A stretch of 64,000 nucleotides of DNA. Origin: VXNE01 sp965205735 (GTDB taxonomy: Bacteria; Pseudomonadota; Gammaproteobacteria; Pseudomonadales; Azotimanducaceae). The stretch covers positions 186,001 through 250,000 of the forward strand of contig OZ242179.1 of assembly GCA_965205735.1 (NCBI GenBank), given 5' to 3'. A program made the position numbers and the translations under genes. This document shows, piece by piece, positions 35,462 through 45,048 of the stretch (position 1 is the first letter of the stretch; each line of letters starts with the position of its first letter). A model generated the notes under the pieces. That model saw only the letters and a list, made by a program, of their open reading frames with translations, was not told where the DNA came from and did no database searches.

Positions 35462-36417
35462 CAACTCGGCAGCGGTTCGAGCAGGTAGCAGAGGCAGTCC
35501 GCGCGGGCGGCCCGGAGATCGGGCGTATACATCGATGGTATGACGGGGCGCCGCAGGCGGACCTTCCCGTCCGTCGTCTCCAGGTAGCGGGCGGTCACGT
35601 CGGCGCCGGATTCGTCGACCGCCTTCAATCCCGGGCCGCGGCGGACGCTCGCGATGACCGTGCCGCTGTCGGCGTGTTCGAAGTTGAACGCCTCGAAATC
35701 CTGCCGCAGTGTCACGCCGCCATCCGCTCCGTCGATCAGAACGCGCGCCAGGTTTCGGTACAGCAAGAGCTGTCGCGTCGAGGCCCGCGGCGGCTCGCGC
35801 CAACGGAAGGCCTTGTTGAGGTAGGCGCTGGCGCGTTCGATGCTTGCCGGATCGCGGGACATGCCGACCTCGACGGTCACCGCCGTGCAGAATTCGGAAA
35901 AGCGTTGGGTCTGCACGCCCGGATGATCGATGACAATGACGCGCCGCGCGAAGTCGGCGGCCGCGCCCAGCGAGCGCTCGTCGGTGCGCGTGACGACGCT
36001 GTAGGGGGGATTGCGGCCGCTGTTGTTGTGAATATCGATGGCCGTCAGCGGCTCGGCGGCCATGGCGCGCCTGGTGACCTCTTGCGCGATCGCGGCTTCC
36101 GGCGAGTCGCCGCCCTCCCAGGCGCGATTGAAATCCACCTGGTGCGGCAGCTTGCGGACGTTATGCCGAGCCGCGTCGACATTGGCGACGAACAGCATCA
36201 GCGGAGGCGCGAGCATGTTGCCCAGAAGCGTGCGCATGGCGTCCCATCCCGAGGTTTCGTCGCCATGCTGCAGAACGGTGACGAACAGGGTTCCCCTTCG
36301 CCCGCGGCGCAGATCGAACAGCGTGGGTCCCGAGAGGATATCTCGCAATTGTGCGGCGGAGCATTCGAGAAGACCGTCGGGCAGCGTGTTGTAGGTGGAC
36401 AGGCGTCCGGAGCTCAT
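35458..36417 (-). CDS. Succinylglutamate desuccinylase/aspartoacylase-family protein
   Basis: About 319 residues from the ATG at 36417, which overlaps the upstream stop (ATGA). It belongs to the M14-like AstE/AspA zinc deacylases: LQHGDETSGWDAM carries the H-x-x-E zinc ligands, VDFNRAW the substrate Arg region and AIDIHNNSG another His ligand, with EVGMSRD the likely catalytic Glu. These enzymes remove acyl groups from amino acids or small peptides. Location between a GCS2 ligase and MetX suggests an amino-acid-derived metabolite. Confidence 0.85.
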   Translation of the reverse strand: MSSGRLSTYNTLPDGLLECSAAQLRDILSGPTLFDLRRGRRGTLFVTVLQHGDETSGWDAMRTLLGNMLAPPLMLFVANVDAARHNVRKLPHQVDFNRAWEGGDSPEAAIAQEVTRRAMAAEPLTAIDIHNNSGRNPPYSVVTRTDERSLGAAADFARRVIVIDHPGVQTQRFSEFCTAVTVEVGMSRDPASIERASAYLNKAFRWREPPRASTRQLLLYRNLARVLIDGADGGVTLRQDFEAFNFEHADSGTVIASVRRGPGLKAVDESGADVTARYLETTDGKVRLRRPVIPSMYTPDLRAARADCLCYLLEPLPSW

Positions 36418-37826
36418 AGGCTCCACTCGTGCACCGGTTCTCCCGACTCCTGCGCCTGGATGTAGGCATTGGTCAACGCGCCGAAGTCCGTGCCGTACTT
36501 CTCTACCCAGCGGCGCTGCCAGGCCGCGCCGTTGGTGTTGGACTCGACCCGCCGCGTGACGATGCCGACAAAGCGGTCGATGTCGTCGGCCGGAATGTCG
36601 AACTTGCCCAACGCGCTGGCCGCCGCGGGCAACAGCTCCTCAAGCAGTAGTTCCCGTGCGCCGTAAACGCGGTCGCGCCAGCGCAGCCGGGCGTCGAGGC
36701 CCCAGCGCGCCGCGGCATAGAAGTTGACGCGCGCCGCGGCGAAGTCGAGTTCGGACTCGATCGGCGGGTCGGCGTCCACCAGTGCCCGCACCAGCCCCAC
36801 GTACACCGCCGTGTTGCCGATGCAGTCCGCGATGGTCGGCCCCGCGGGCACGACCCGATGCTCGATGCGCAGGTGGGGCTGGCCGTCGAAATCGAAGCCG
36901 AGCAGCGGCCGGTTCCAGCGCCAGATCGTGCCGTTGTGCAGTCGAATGTGGCTGAGCTTGTACGCGGGTTCGGTGCTGGCGGAGGGCAGCAGAATCGGAT
37001 GCTCATGCAGGTTCTCGTCGAAGACCTCGAACAGAGTCTCGTCGGCGTACCCGCTGCCGAAGTTGACGCGCGCCGGGGTCCGCGGCCCCACCGACACCGC
37101 CTGTTCGAACAGTGGGATGCGGGTTTCCGCCCACAGGGACTTTCCGAACAGGAACGGAGAATTGGCCGCCAGGGCCACCATCGGCGCCGACGCGGCCAGT
37201 GCGGCGTTATAAGTGCGGGCGGCGAGCACAGGTTGGCATTGCAGGTGGATCTGAAACGATGTGGTGGCCGCCTCCAGCATCACGTCGTCGTGCGACAGCC
37301 GCAGCGTGTCGGAGCCTTCGATATCCACCTCCACCGGCGCGCCATTGCGCAGCGCCAGCACGCGATCGTTCAGCGCCTGGTAGCGCACCATGTTGGACAT
37401 GGAGCCGGAATTCAGCAGGTCGGGGCTGATCGTCGGCAGGATGCCGATGATCGCGAGTTGCAGATTCTGCGACCGCGCGTTTTGCTGGCACGCTTCCCAG
37501 GTGGCGGCGAGTTCGTCGTGCAGGCGCGCGAAGACCCGTCCCGTCATGGCGCAGGGACTGCCGTTCAGTTCGATGTTGAACGCGGCGAGCTCCGGCACCA
37601 CCAGGGGATTGTCGAGGTCGCGCAGAAACGCCGAGTTCTCGGCGGCCGGTTGCCCTGTCTTGTCCACTAGCCACGCTTCGAGTTCAAAACCGATGATGTC
37701 GCCGCGGTGGCTGAAGCCGTCCTGCGAGAACAGGTTCCCGACCAGTTCGGTCTCCTGATCGAGATGCCGCCGGAACCGGGTAAAGTCTTCCGCGTTGAAG
37801 TGCCGCCGCGCGATTTCGTCGCCCAT
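36414..37826 (-). CDS. GCS2-family carboxylate-amine ligase
   Basis: About 470 residues from the ATG at 37826; a start at 37865 is possible. It matches the glutamate-cysteine ligase 2 superfamily: GFELEAWLVDKTGQPA at the ATP-grasp-like N-terminus, ELNGSPCAMTG, TTSFQIHLQC and GFDFDGQPHLRIEHRVVPAG. Members join an amine to the gamma-carboxylate of glutamate, and cysteine is only one possible acceptor. It is the first gene of the operon with the AspA-like and MetX-like genes, and all three overlap by four bases. Confidence 0.82.
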   Translation of the reverse strand: MGDEIARRHFNAEDFTRFRRHLDQETELVGNLFSQDGFSHRGDIIGFELEAWLVDKTGQPAAENSAFLRDLDNPLVVPELAAFNIELNGSPCAMTGRVFARLHDELAATWEACQQNARSQNLQLAIIGILPTISPDLLNSGSMSNMVRYQALNDRVLALRNGAPVEVDIEGSDTLRLSHDDVMLEAATTSFQIHLQCQPVLAARTYNAALAASAPMVALAANSPFLFGKSLWAETRIPLFEQAVSVGPRTPARVNFGSGYADETLFEVFDENLHEHPILLPSASTEPAYKLSHIRLHNGTIWRWNRPLLGFDFDGQPHLRIEHRVVPAGPTIADCIGNTAVYVGLVRALVDADPPIESELDFAAARVNFYAAARWGLDARLRWRDRVYGARELLLEELLPAAASALGKFDIPADDIDRFVGIVTRRVESNTNGAAWQRRWVEKYGTDFGALTNAYIQAQESGEPVHEWSL

Positions 37827-38040
37827 GCTCTCCGATGCCCCCTCCCGGGATTCGCCCGTAATCAAGAGCTTATCAAAGCACGCGGGTCAAGATGGTTCCG
37901 ATAGCGTGCATGGATGGACCACGCGCGGACAGCACGCCCGCATCGGCGTGTCTTGCCCCCGCCCAAGCCCGACTGTTTCGTCCCACCCGCGTGCCCGTCA
38001 CCCTGTCGATCCTGCCGCTAGCGCGGCAAGTCCGACAGGC

Positions 38041-38140
38041 TTGCATGGAACAACACTGCCACCACTGCTGGAGGACTTGCAACGTCGGAGTTCCCTGGGC
38101 GTCACGGGCGCACTGTAATCCAGTGGGCTGAAGGCTCCTA
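38041..38140 (-). repeat. Dispersed ~100-bp repeat, copy 1
   Basis: The reverse complement of this stretch matches 56092-56195 at more than nine bases in ten, starting AGGAGCCTTCAGCCCACTGG and ending near GTTCCAT. It lies between the GCS2 gene and the AsaB-like gene. I see no terminal inverted repeats or coding capacity, so it looks like a non-autonomous mobile element or a repeat of unknown type. Confidence 0.65.
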
Positions 38141-39415
38141 GAAAAAGACGAAGGATCTGACCACGACGTTCTTGCGGCACGGAGCGTCGTCGGGCGCGGT
38201 TGGATCGACGCACGCGGTGTGGAAAGACCAGCGCGAGACGGATCCGTCGGTCACAGAGTCGTAGCACTTGAGCATCGAGACCTCGGTGGACTTCTGCTGG
38301 GGCAACCAGTACCACTCGTGGTCGGGCCGGTAGGTGAAGCGGGTGGTCTCGCCGACGCGGTCGTCGTAGATGCGGTAGTTGGTGATATACGCCTGGTCGG
38401 AGAAGGAGGGCCAGGCGCAGAGCACGAATGGATACTGTCCCACGGTTTCCATCGGCTTGGCGAGGTTGATCGACATGAACCGCCGCGACATCTTCGCGTC
38501 GGCTTCCTCCTGGGTGTAGTGCTGCTCGCGCCCGAAGTTGCGCAGATTCTTCGTCAGCAGTTCGCGGCAGCGCACGCGGCCGCTGTTGTCGTTCAGATCG
38601 TTGTGCACGAGGTTGGCGTAGCCCCGGTTTACTCCCGGGATCTTGTTGTCCTGGTCTTCCGTCCGGTCGCCCTCGTAGTCCTTGTTGAACACGTCGTGGT
38701 TGTACACCAGCGCGTCCGTCGCGCCGGGGAAGAATTCGAGCAGGAGCTTCTCGATCTCCGGGTAGAACACGCGCTCGACCTCGGCCGCGTCGTAGAAGTT
38801 CTGGCACTTCGACTCGCAATGCGCCAGCGAGACGCCAAGCTTGTCCATGCACTCGGGGCTTTCAGGCGAGAGACCGGGGTAGTACTCCGCCATCCGCCGC
38901 GCGTCGCGCATCACCTGCGGAAAGTAGAGGCATGGCCGCCCGAGGTCCCGTTCGTACTTTCGGAATGCCTTGGCCTCGTCCGCGCGCGCGGGGTCGTGCC
39001 AGAGTGCGTTGGAGGGGACGACGGTGTAGGACGGCAGTTCGTGGACGGTGTAGCGCAGGGGAAGGGCCAGGCCGCCTTCCGGGGCCTCCATGTTGTTCGC
39101 GCGAATGTATTCCAGGCACTCTTTGTAGGTGCGGAATCCGACACCCCATTTGGTCTCGATGGGGCCGGGGGGCGCATTCTCGATCATGTCGATGACCGCG
39201 CGAGTGTCGCCCTCGGCGACCTGGGCCAGCGCGTCCTCCGTCGCTACGGCGGTTCCCGCATCCCCGTCCTGATCGAACGACATGTAGGAAAGGCCTCCGT
39301 TCGTCGCGAAAGGGGGTGGCTGTCCTTGCGTGAGTTGAAACGCAGGCACGTAGGCAGACGACGCTGGCTCCGTGCCGTTGGTAGCGGTGTTTGCGATGAC
39401 TTCGGCTCGTTCCAC
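38138..39415 (-). CDS. AsaB/CmcJ-like Fe/2OG-type hydroxylase-desaturase
   Basis: About 425 residues from the GTG at 39415, preceded by GGGGG at a suitable distance; the frame runs on to 39640 through low-quality sequence. The fold is that of the CmcJ/AsaB/GA4-desaturase group: HDVFNKDYEGDR, then VHNDLNDNSGRVRCRELL carrying the His/Asp ligands, FMSINLAKPMETVGQYP, and a C-terminal H in WSFHTACVDP. The family hydroxylates or desaturates secondary metabolites. The intradiol dioxygenase gene is transcribed divergently from about 120 bp away, which suggests a joint pathway. Confidence 0.78.
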   Translation of the reverse strand: MERAEVIANTATNGTEPASSAYVPAFQLTQGQPPPFATNGGLSYMSFDQDGDAGTAVATEDALAQVAEGDTRAVIDMIENAPPGPIETKWGVGFRTYKECLEYIRANNMEAPEGGLALPLRYTVHELPSYTVVPSNALWHDPARADEAKAFRKYERDLGRPCLYFPQVMRDARRMAEYYPGLSPESPECMDKLGVSLAHCESKCQNFYDAAEVERVFYPEIEKLLLEFFPGATDALVYNHDVFNKDYEGDRTEDQDNKIPGVNRGYANLVHNDLNDNSGRVRCRELLTKNLRNFGREQHYTQEEADAKMSRRFMSINLAKPMETVGQYPFVLCAWPSFSDQAYITNYRIYDDRVGETTRFTYRPDHEWYWLPQQKSTEVSMLKCYDSVTDGSVSRWSFHTACVDPTAPDDAPCRKNVVVRSFVFF

Positions 39416-39536
39416 GGCATGCCCCCAAACGGAAAACACCAAATTATTACACAGCCGGTCGGTCGACTGTTTTTCGGGACGGGAATCTCGACCTCGGACG
39501 TATATGCTGTACCGGCGAAAGGAGATGGCGTTCGAT

Positions 39537-40121
39537 ATGAATCGACGCAAGCTGGTGCAAACGGCGACTGCGACGGGGCTCCTGGTGGGAACCGCGATGG
39601 TGCCCGCGTCGGAGCGACAAAAAACGCCCCGGGACTTCACGGGGCCTTTCTATCCTCGTGGCCCCCGAAATCGAACCAACGACTTGATCGCCGGCACGCC
39701 GCGTACCGATGTCCTGCACTTGACCGGCAAGGTGGTGGAGCCGAGCGGTGCCCCCTACACTGGCGCCCTCGTCGATATTTGGCAGGCCGACCCACAGGGG
39801 CGCTACAAGCATCCGCGCGACGGGGGTCAGGACAGACTGCTCGAAGAATTCCTCTATTCGGGCGAGGCGGTCACGGACGCGCGCGGTGGTTTCGCCTTCC
39901 GCACCTACGTCCCCGGACGTTACGCGGCGCGGCCCGCGCAGCACATTCACTACAAGGTCTGGGTGGAAGGGCGCGAGGTCCTGACGAGCCAGATTTACTT
40001 CGACGAACTCGGCGGCAACAGGGGCTTCGCGCGATCATCGGAAGCCGCCGCATTGCAGACGGTCCAACTGGTCCAGGTAGACGGCGACAATGTGCGGGCA
40101 TCGATCGACATCGTGATCTGA
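39537..40121 (+). CDS. Intradiol ring-cleavage dioxygenase, exported
   Basis: About 194 residues from the ATG at 39537; an ATG at 39525 sits too close to the AAGGAG. The N-terminus (MNRRKLVQTATATGLLVGTA) is a Tat-like signal peptide. The catalytic domain has ALVDIWQADPQGRYKHP (first Tyr ligand) and YVPGRYAARPAQHIHYKVW (second Tyr and two His ligands). Such enzymes cleave catechols between the hydroxyls using non-haem Fe(III). Export suggests it acts on an extracellular or periplasmic aromatic compound. Confidence 0.88.
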   Translation: MNRRKLVQTATATGLLVGTAMVPASERQKTPRDFTGPFYPRGPRNRTNDLIAGTPRTDVLHLTGKVVEPSGAPYTGALVDIWQADPQGRYKHPRDGGQDRLLEEFLYSGEAVTDARGGFAFRTYVPGRYAARPAQHIHYKVWVEGREVLTSQIYFDELGGNRGFARSSEAAALQTVQLVQVDGDNVRASIDIVI

Positions 40122-40143
40122 TCGAAGACCTCGCGTGGCTACC

Positions 40144-40245
40144 AAGGTGGCCGGGACATCGCTGGCCGCAACTCAGAAAATACGCTTGTCGTGCGCCAGC
40201 ACCAACGGCGAACATGGGGATCGCCTTCCGGGGCATACTCGCCGG
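40144..40245 (-). pseudogene. Scar of a fifth PhyH-HEAT gene
   Basis: The first half (40152-40203) is almost identical to the 3' end and flank of the gene at 41618 (the region reading HDQRIF-stop). The second half (40203-40245) matches an internal stretch of the same gene at 42198-42240. Most of the gene between is missing, so an internal deletion has joined two distant parts. It marks the original left end of the tandem array. Confidence 0.7.
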
Positions 40246-40859
40246 TTCGTTGGACAACGCCACACGGGAGGCTGCGAGAGGCTTCCGCCTAATCGCTGAG
40301 GTGCGTTTGCGACTCCACGCCGACATTGCGGTTACTGCATTCGGCCGCTGGCCCGGCGTTTTGGCGCTGTCTGCTGTTTGGTTTGTCCGACTATCGACCT
40401 TGGAAAAAAGGTGTTGACAGTGATTTGGCGGTTGTTCTAGATGTCCAAAGTCACGCACAAATCGACAGCTTATCGGGCCGAACGGCAAGAAGTGTTCAGG
40501 CATCAACCTGCCACGAGAGTCAAGATGATGAAGGATCCGTACACTCAGGCACTGAACGAACCGCAGATCGTACTGGGCTGTGCGCGTTGGGCGAAATGCT
40601 CGATCTCACTGCCGCGCAACCTAGTGCTCCGTCAAGCCCAAATCTACGGGTATCTGCGGGTCTTTTTGGCCCCTGGTGGTTTTCATGCGAGGGGTGCCCC
40701 CTCGCGCTCCCCGGCTGATGGCTCCGTTGCTCCTCCTTGTGTGGGGCCTGCCACACCGCGTCGTCGCGCCTCGCCAGGAACCAAAAATCCCTTGCAGCTA
40801 CACTCGCATTTTTGGACTTGACGGAACACTAGTGATCGATAGGATCGGATAAACAAAGA
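40246..40859. other. Intergenic, no recognised gene
   Basis: Reading frames exist on both strands, but none resembles a known family. The base composition in 40380-40560 is more AT-rich than the flanking dioxygenase genes. Confidence 0.45.
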
Positions 40860-41132
40860 ATGAGTGCGGAACTCATAGGCATCATCTCTGTCGGCGTAGC
40901 GATTGCCGATTTGCTATGGAAAATACGTCGGGATTTGGATGAAGATATCGATAGGCGACTTGGCTCACTAGACAGCAAGATCGATAGCCTCGACAGAAGA
41001 ATCGACACGCTCGTTCAGGAACATCACGCGCTCGCTCGCGAGGTTTCCGAGTTTCGAGGCGAGATGCGCGGTCGGCTTCAAAGGCGCGAGCAAGCTCCGC
41101 CATTTGAGTTGGATGAAACAGCAGTCCTATGA
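40860..41132 (+). CDS. Small membrane-anchored coiled-coil protein
   Basis: A 90-residue protein with an N-terminal hydrophobic helix (MSAELIGIISVGVAIADLLW) followed by heptads (DRRLGSLDSKIDSLDRRIDT, LVQEHHALAREVSEF). It resembles small bacterial coiled-coil proteins with no known function. Its TGA overlaps the ATG of the next gene (ATGA), so the two are coupled. The start lacks a strong ribosome binding site. Confidence 0.6.
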   Translation: MSAELIGIISVGVAIADLLWKIRRDLDEDIDRRLGSLDSKIDSLDRRIDTLVQEHHALAREVSEFRGEMRGRLQRREQAPPFELDETAVL

Positions 41133-41479
41133 TCCTGAATTGGGTCAGGTGCGGAACGGATCGTCGTTTTTGCTCGCTAGAGCGACTCAATCTCACTGAT
41201 ACGAGCGATGACGGCGTTTACATCGTTTGGTGCAGTGGCGATCGCGTCGTCCGAGTCGGACAAGGCGACATTCGAGAACGACTTTCTGAGCATCGTCGCG
41301 ATAACAACATCCTGCGACATAGGTCGCGCGGACAACTGCTCGTTTCATGGGCAAGCGTTAGCGATCCGCGTCTGCGAGGGAAAATTGAGCGCTATCTAGG
41401 TGATACTCTCGATCCGATCGAAGGCGAAAAATTTCCGGATGTCGCGCCCATGCAGGTAAACCTTCCGTGGAAAGATTAG
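41129..41479 (+). CDS. GIY-YIG-like protein
   Basis: A 116-residue protein. DGVYIVWCSGDRVVRVGQGD followed by IRERLSEHRRD matches the start of a GIY-YIG nuclease fold (G-V-Y at the GIY position, V-G-Q-G, then R-x-x-x-H), and KIERYLGDTLDPIEGEKFPD has the Glu expected near the C-terminus. The second Y is replaced by Arg/Val, so the activity is uncertain. It is coupled to the small coiled-coil gene. Confidence 0.55.
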   Translation: MILNWVRCGTDRRFCSLERLNLTDTSDDGVYIVWCSGDRVVRVGQGDIRERLSEHRRDNNILRHRSRGQLLVSWASVSDPRLRGKIERYLGDTLDPIEGEKFPDVAPMQVNLPWKD

Positions 41480-41617
41480 CGAAAGTCCTTCCATACTGAA
41501 CTGACAAGAACTTGACAGAAAGCTGACAGTTCGCAGCGGGCATGGCGCAGGCGGCGGGCGCGCCGGTCGCGTCCAGCCCAACGACCGACGTGCGGCCGGG
41601 ACATCGCTGGCCGCAAC

Positions 41618-43231
41618 TCAGAAAATACGCTGGTCGTGCGCCAGCATGTGGTCCCAACGATGCGTTTTCAGATAGTGGAGCGCACGCTGCAGCCCCGGAC
41701 GGTCCTCGCCATGGCGCGGCCGGGTGAGGGCTTCCAGCGCGAGCGCGTGCACGTACGCCGCGTCGTCGTCGAGGCACGCAACCATCAGATCATCCAGTTC
41801 TTCGACGGGGATATCGGAGTTCAGCAGCGCGCACATGGCGTTGAACCTAGCCTGATTTTCACCCGTCCAACGTTCGCCATCGAGGCTCTGCCAGGCTGGA
41901 TTGTCCGCGGTCAACAGTTTGCGGATGGCGGGCAGGGCAGCGTGGGTATTGACGCCGATATAGGCCATCGCATCCAGGCTCGCTCGCGCCACCTGGTGGC
42001 GCTCATGATCCAGGAGCTCTACCAGGTCGGGGACGGCGCGGGCGGCCGGCGCGCCGATTTCCCCCAGGGCGAAGGCGGCGTTGATCTTGATCCAGGCATC
42101 GTCGTGCACGAGCAGGTCCGTGAGCGGCTCGACGGCGACCTCGCCCATCGCGCCCAGTGCGTATGCCTCGTCCTGCGGCACGCACGCCCATTCGTTCCAA
42201 CGGCGAACATCCCGATCGCCTTCCGGGGCGTACTCGCCCCCCTGGGCCACGTGGCTTGGCGCCTTGAATTCACGCTGCAAGCCAGCGTATTGCAGCAAGC
42301 TTTCCCGCAGCGGCGCAATGGCGTCCGCACCCATCGCCGCCAGTTCGTAGATGGCTTCAAGCCGGGCGGACTGATCGGTCCCGTTAAGTGCCGCGATCCA
42401 CTTCTGCACATCGTCCGAAGCCGCCGGGTGGCGGGTGGCGAAACGCGGCGCGCCGCGCATCCAGTCCCAGATGTAGGCCCAAGCCTTGCTGTGATCGTAC
42501 CTGCCCAGGCGCGTCTTCGGCGGCCGCCATTCGACCTCGCCGCCATCCCAACTTGGCCCGGCCGGATTGCGCGTGCGCAGGAACACGAACTTGAACATGT
42601 ACCGACTCAGATCGGTTCGGTTGCTGAGCCCCGCATGGGCGATGTCAAAAGCCACGAGCAGGAAGGTGCCCGCCTTGATGTCGTGCGGAACGAACGCGAA
42701 CGGATAGTCGCTTTCCTGCAGGCAGGACTGCAGGTGCGCGCCGGGAATGACCCGGGTGGGACCGCGCTCGACCGGGGTATCCTGCGGAAAGTAGAAGATC
42801 AATGCGGTCCGGGGCACGTGATACCGCGCCCGCCCGAGCGGAATCTGACCATCCCGGTGCCAGCCGCTGTTTGCCGATGATCCCTTGCCCATGGGGGGAC
42901 GGTGCTCGCCCCCGACCAGCGACAGGTTTCGTTCCGCCTCGTCGAGCGGCTCGCTGGCGTGCATGAATCGATGCGGATGCAGCATGTAGCCGTCGCCGAG
43001 AACGCTCTCGAGGGCGCCGCGGACGGCGGCGGCATCCAGTATCTGCTGCAACTCGGCAACCCGAGGCAACACGTTGTTGCCCATGTTGAATTCCCGCGTA
43101 TTGTTCCACTGGATCTTGTCGTAGATCTGCTGATGGACCTCGGGTGCGACGCCGCTGTCGAGCACGACCACGCCATCGCAGATGAACTGCCGAACCTGCT
43201 CGTCGTTGAGTTTGATTCGTTCGGGCTTCAT
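41618..43231 (-). CDS. PhyH-family dioxygenase with HEAT repeats, copy 1
   Basis: 537 residues from the ATG at 43231, with GGAGGAG upstream. The first 230 residues are a phytanoyl-CoA-dioxygenase-like Fe(II)/2OG domain: H-x-D in SGWHRDGQIP, distal His in VAFDIAHAGLSNRTD and the 2OG Arg shortly after. The C-terminal 250 residues form HEAT-like repeats (EAIYELAAMGADAIAPLRES, AWIKINAAFALGEIGAPAAR). The last and most diverged of four tandem copies in the direction of transcription, sharing the same start SD and 3' flank. The substrate is unknown; the HEAT scaffold may hold a partner protein. Confidence 0.85.
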   Translation of the reverse strand: MKPERIKLNDEQVRQFICDGVVVLDSGVAPEVHQQIYDKIQWNNTREFNMGNNVLPRVAELQQILDAAAVRGALESVLGDGYMLHPHRFMHASEPLDEAERNLSLVGGEHRPPMGKGSSANSGWHRDGQIPLGRARYHVPRTALIFYFPQDTPVERGPTRVIPGAHLQSCLQESDYPFAFVPHDIKAGTFLLVAFDIAHAGLSNRTDLSRYMFKFVFLRTRNPAGPSWDGGEVEWRPPKTRLGRYDHSKAWAYIWDWMRGAPRFATRHPAASDDVQKWIAALNGTDQSARLEAIYELAAMGADAIAPLRESLLQYAGLQREFKAPSHVAQGGEYAPEGDRDVRRWNEWACVPQDEAYALGAMGEVAVEPLTDLLVHDDAWIKINAAFALGEIGAPAARAVPDLVELLDHERHQVARASLDAMAYIGVNTHAALPAIRKLLTADNPAWQSLDGERWTGENQARFNAMCALLNSDIPVEELDDLMVACLDDDAAYVHALALEALTRPRHGEDRPGLQRALHYLKTHRWDHMLAHDQRIF

Positions 43232-43319
43232 GCAGCGTCTCCTCCAACCGGTTCCCAGCGCGGGACCGGGAATTTCGCCTTGAGGTCTGGAGCGCAATCG
43301 GGACCTCGCTGGCCGCAAA

Positions 43320-44936
43320 TCAGGTCACCCGTTTGCCGTTCGCCAGCGTGTGGTCCCAGCGATGGGTTTTCAGATAGTCGAGCGAATGGCGTAGGCCCGG
43401 GCGGTCCTCGCCACCGCGCGGCCGCGCGAGAGCTTCCAGCGCCATGGCCTGCACGTGACCGTTGTCATCGTCGAGGCAGGCAACCAGCACGTCATCCAGC
43501 TCGTCCATGGGGGCGTCGGAATTCAGCAAGGCGTACAGCGCGTTGAACCGCACTCCGATCTGGCCGTCCCTGTCGTTTTTGCCCATTCCCTTCTGCCAGA
43601 CCGGGTTGTTCACCGTCAGCAGCTTGCGGATGGCGGGCAGCGCAACGCCGATATTGGTGCCTATACAGCCCGTCGCGTCCAGCGTCGCCCGCGCCACCTG
43701 GTGGAGTTCATGGTCGAGCAGCTTCGCAAGCTCCGGCATGGCGCGGGCGGCGGGCGCGCCGATCTCGCCCAGGGCGAAGGCGGCGTTGATCTTGATCCAG
43801 GCATCGTCGTGCCTGAGCAAGTCCGTCAGCGGCCGCACGGCGATCTCGCCCATGGCGCCCAGCGCGTACGCTTCGTCCTGCAGCGTATAGGCGACTTCAT
43901 TCCAGCGACGCTCGTTGGGATCGCCAATCGGAACGTATGCGCCGTGCTCGTCCATGCGGTATTGCGTAGTGAATTCGCGCTGCTGGCCGGCGTTTTGCAG
44001 CAGGCTTTCCCGCAGCGGCGCAATCGCGTCGGCACCGATCCCGGCCAGTTGGTAGATGGCTTCGAGCCGGACCTCCTGATCGGTGTCGTGGAGCAAACCG
44101 ATCCATTTCCGCACGTCGTTCGACGCCGCCGGGTTTCGATTTGCGAAACGCGGCGCGCCGCGCATCCAGTCCCATATATAGGACCAGGCCTTGCTGTGAT
44201 CGTACCTGCCGAGGCGCGTCTTCGACGGTTCCCATTCGAACTCGCCGCCGTCCCAGCTCGGTCCGACCGGTTTGCGAGTGCGCAGAAATATGAACTTGAG
44301 CATGTAGCGACTCGAATCCGTTCGGTTGCTGAGCGCCGCGTGGGCGATGTCAAAAGCGATCAGCAGGCATGTGCCCGCCTTGATGCGATCAGAGACGAAG
44401 GCGAACGGATAATCGCTTTTTCGCAGGTAAGGCTGCAGATGCGTGCCCGGAATGACCCGGGTGGGGCCGCGCTCGACCGGGGTGTCCTGCGGAAAGTAGA
44501 GGACCATGGCGAGCCGGGGCACGTGGTACCGCGGCCGGGACATCGGAATGTGTCCATCCTGGTGCCAGGCGCTGTTTCCGTTAGATCCTTCGCCCACGGG
44601 CGGACCGTGCTCATACCCCGTCAGAGACCGGGTTCGATCCGACTCGTCGAGCGGTTCGTTGGCGTGCATGAACCGATGCGGATGCAGCATGTAGTCGTCG
44701 CCGAGGATGCTTTGCAGGGCGCCGTGGATGACCGGGGCGTCCAGCACCTGCTGCAGCTCGGCAACACGAGGCAACACGTTGTTGCCCATGTTGAATTCCC
44801 GCGTATTGTTCCACTGGATCTTGTCGAAGATCTGCTGATGTACGGCGGGTGCGACGCCGCTATCGAGCACGATGACGCCATCGCAGATGAACCGCCGAAC
44901 CTGCTCGTCGTCCAGTTTGATGCCGTTGGGCTTCAT
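43320..44936 (-). CDS. PhyH-family dioxygenase with HEAT repeats, copy 2
   Basis: 538 residues, starting MKPNGIKLDDEQVRRF after AGGAG. It is closest to the neighbouring copy at 45049. The metal ligands are intact (NSAWHQDGHIPMSRPRYHV and FDIAHAALSNRTDSSRYMLK) and the HEAT repeats are complete (LYALLNSDAPMDELDDVLVA near the end). The spacer to the next copy is 88 bp, which suggests a single transcript for the array. Confidence 0.87.
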   Translation of the reverse strand: MKPNGIKLDDEQVRRFICDGVIVLDSGVAPAVHQQIFDKIQWNNTREFNMGNNVLPRVAELQQVLDAPVIHGALQSILGDDYMLHPHRFMHANEPLDESDRTRSLTGYEHGPPVGEGSNGNSAWHQDGHIPMSRPRYHVPRLAMVLYFPQDTPVERGPTRVIPGTHLQPYLRKSDYPFAFVSDRIKAGTCLLIAFDIAHAALSNRTDSSRYMLKFIFLRTRKPVGPSWDGGEFEWEPSKTRLGRYDHSKAWSYIWDWMRGAPRFANRNPAASNDVRKWIGLLHDTDQEVRLEAIYQLAGIGADAIAPLRESLLQNAGQQREFTTQYRMDEHGAYVPIGDPNERRWNEVAYTLQDEAYALGAMGEIAVRPLTDLLRHDDAWIKINAAFALGEIGAPAARAMPELAKLLDHELHQVARATLDATGCIGTNIGVALPAIRKLLTVNNPVWQKGMGKNDRDGQIGVRFNALYALLNSDAPMDELDDVLVACLDDDNGHVQAMALEALARPRGGEDRPGLRHSLDYLKTHRWDHTLANGKRVT

Positions 44937-45048
44937 TCAGCGTCTCCTCGTCGCCTCCGGGCTGTGGCGAAGCTGTTGGCTCTCCGATACCCGATCCCGG
45001 ATTCTGGCCCAACGACTGACGTGCGGTCGGGATCCCACCGGCCGCAAC

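Noticed and set aside
38219..40417. 732-codon plus-strand frame
   Set aside because: It runs antisense to the AsaB-like gene and then across the intradiol gene in another frame; no domain is seen.
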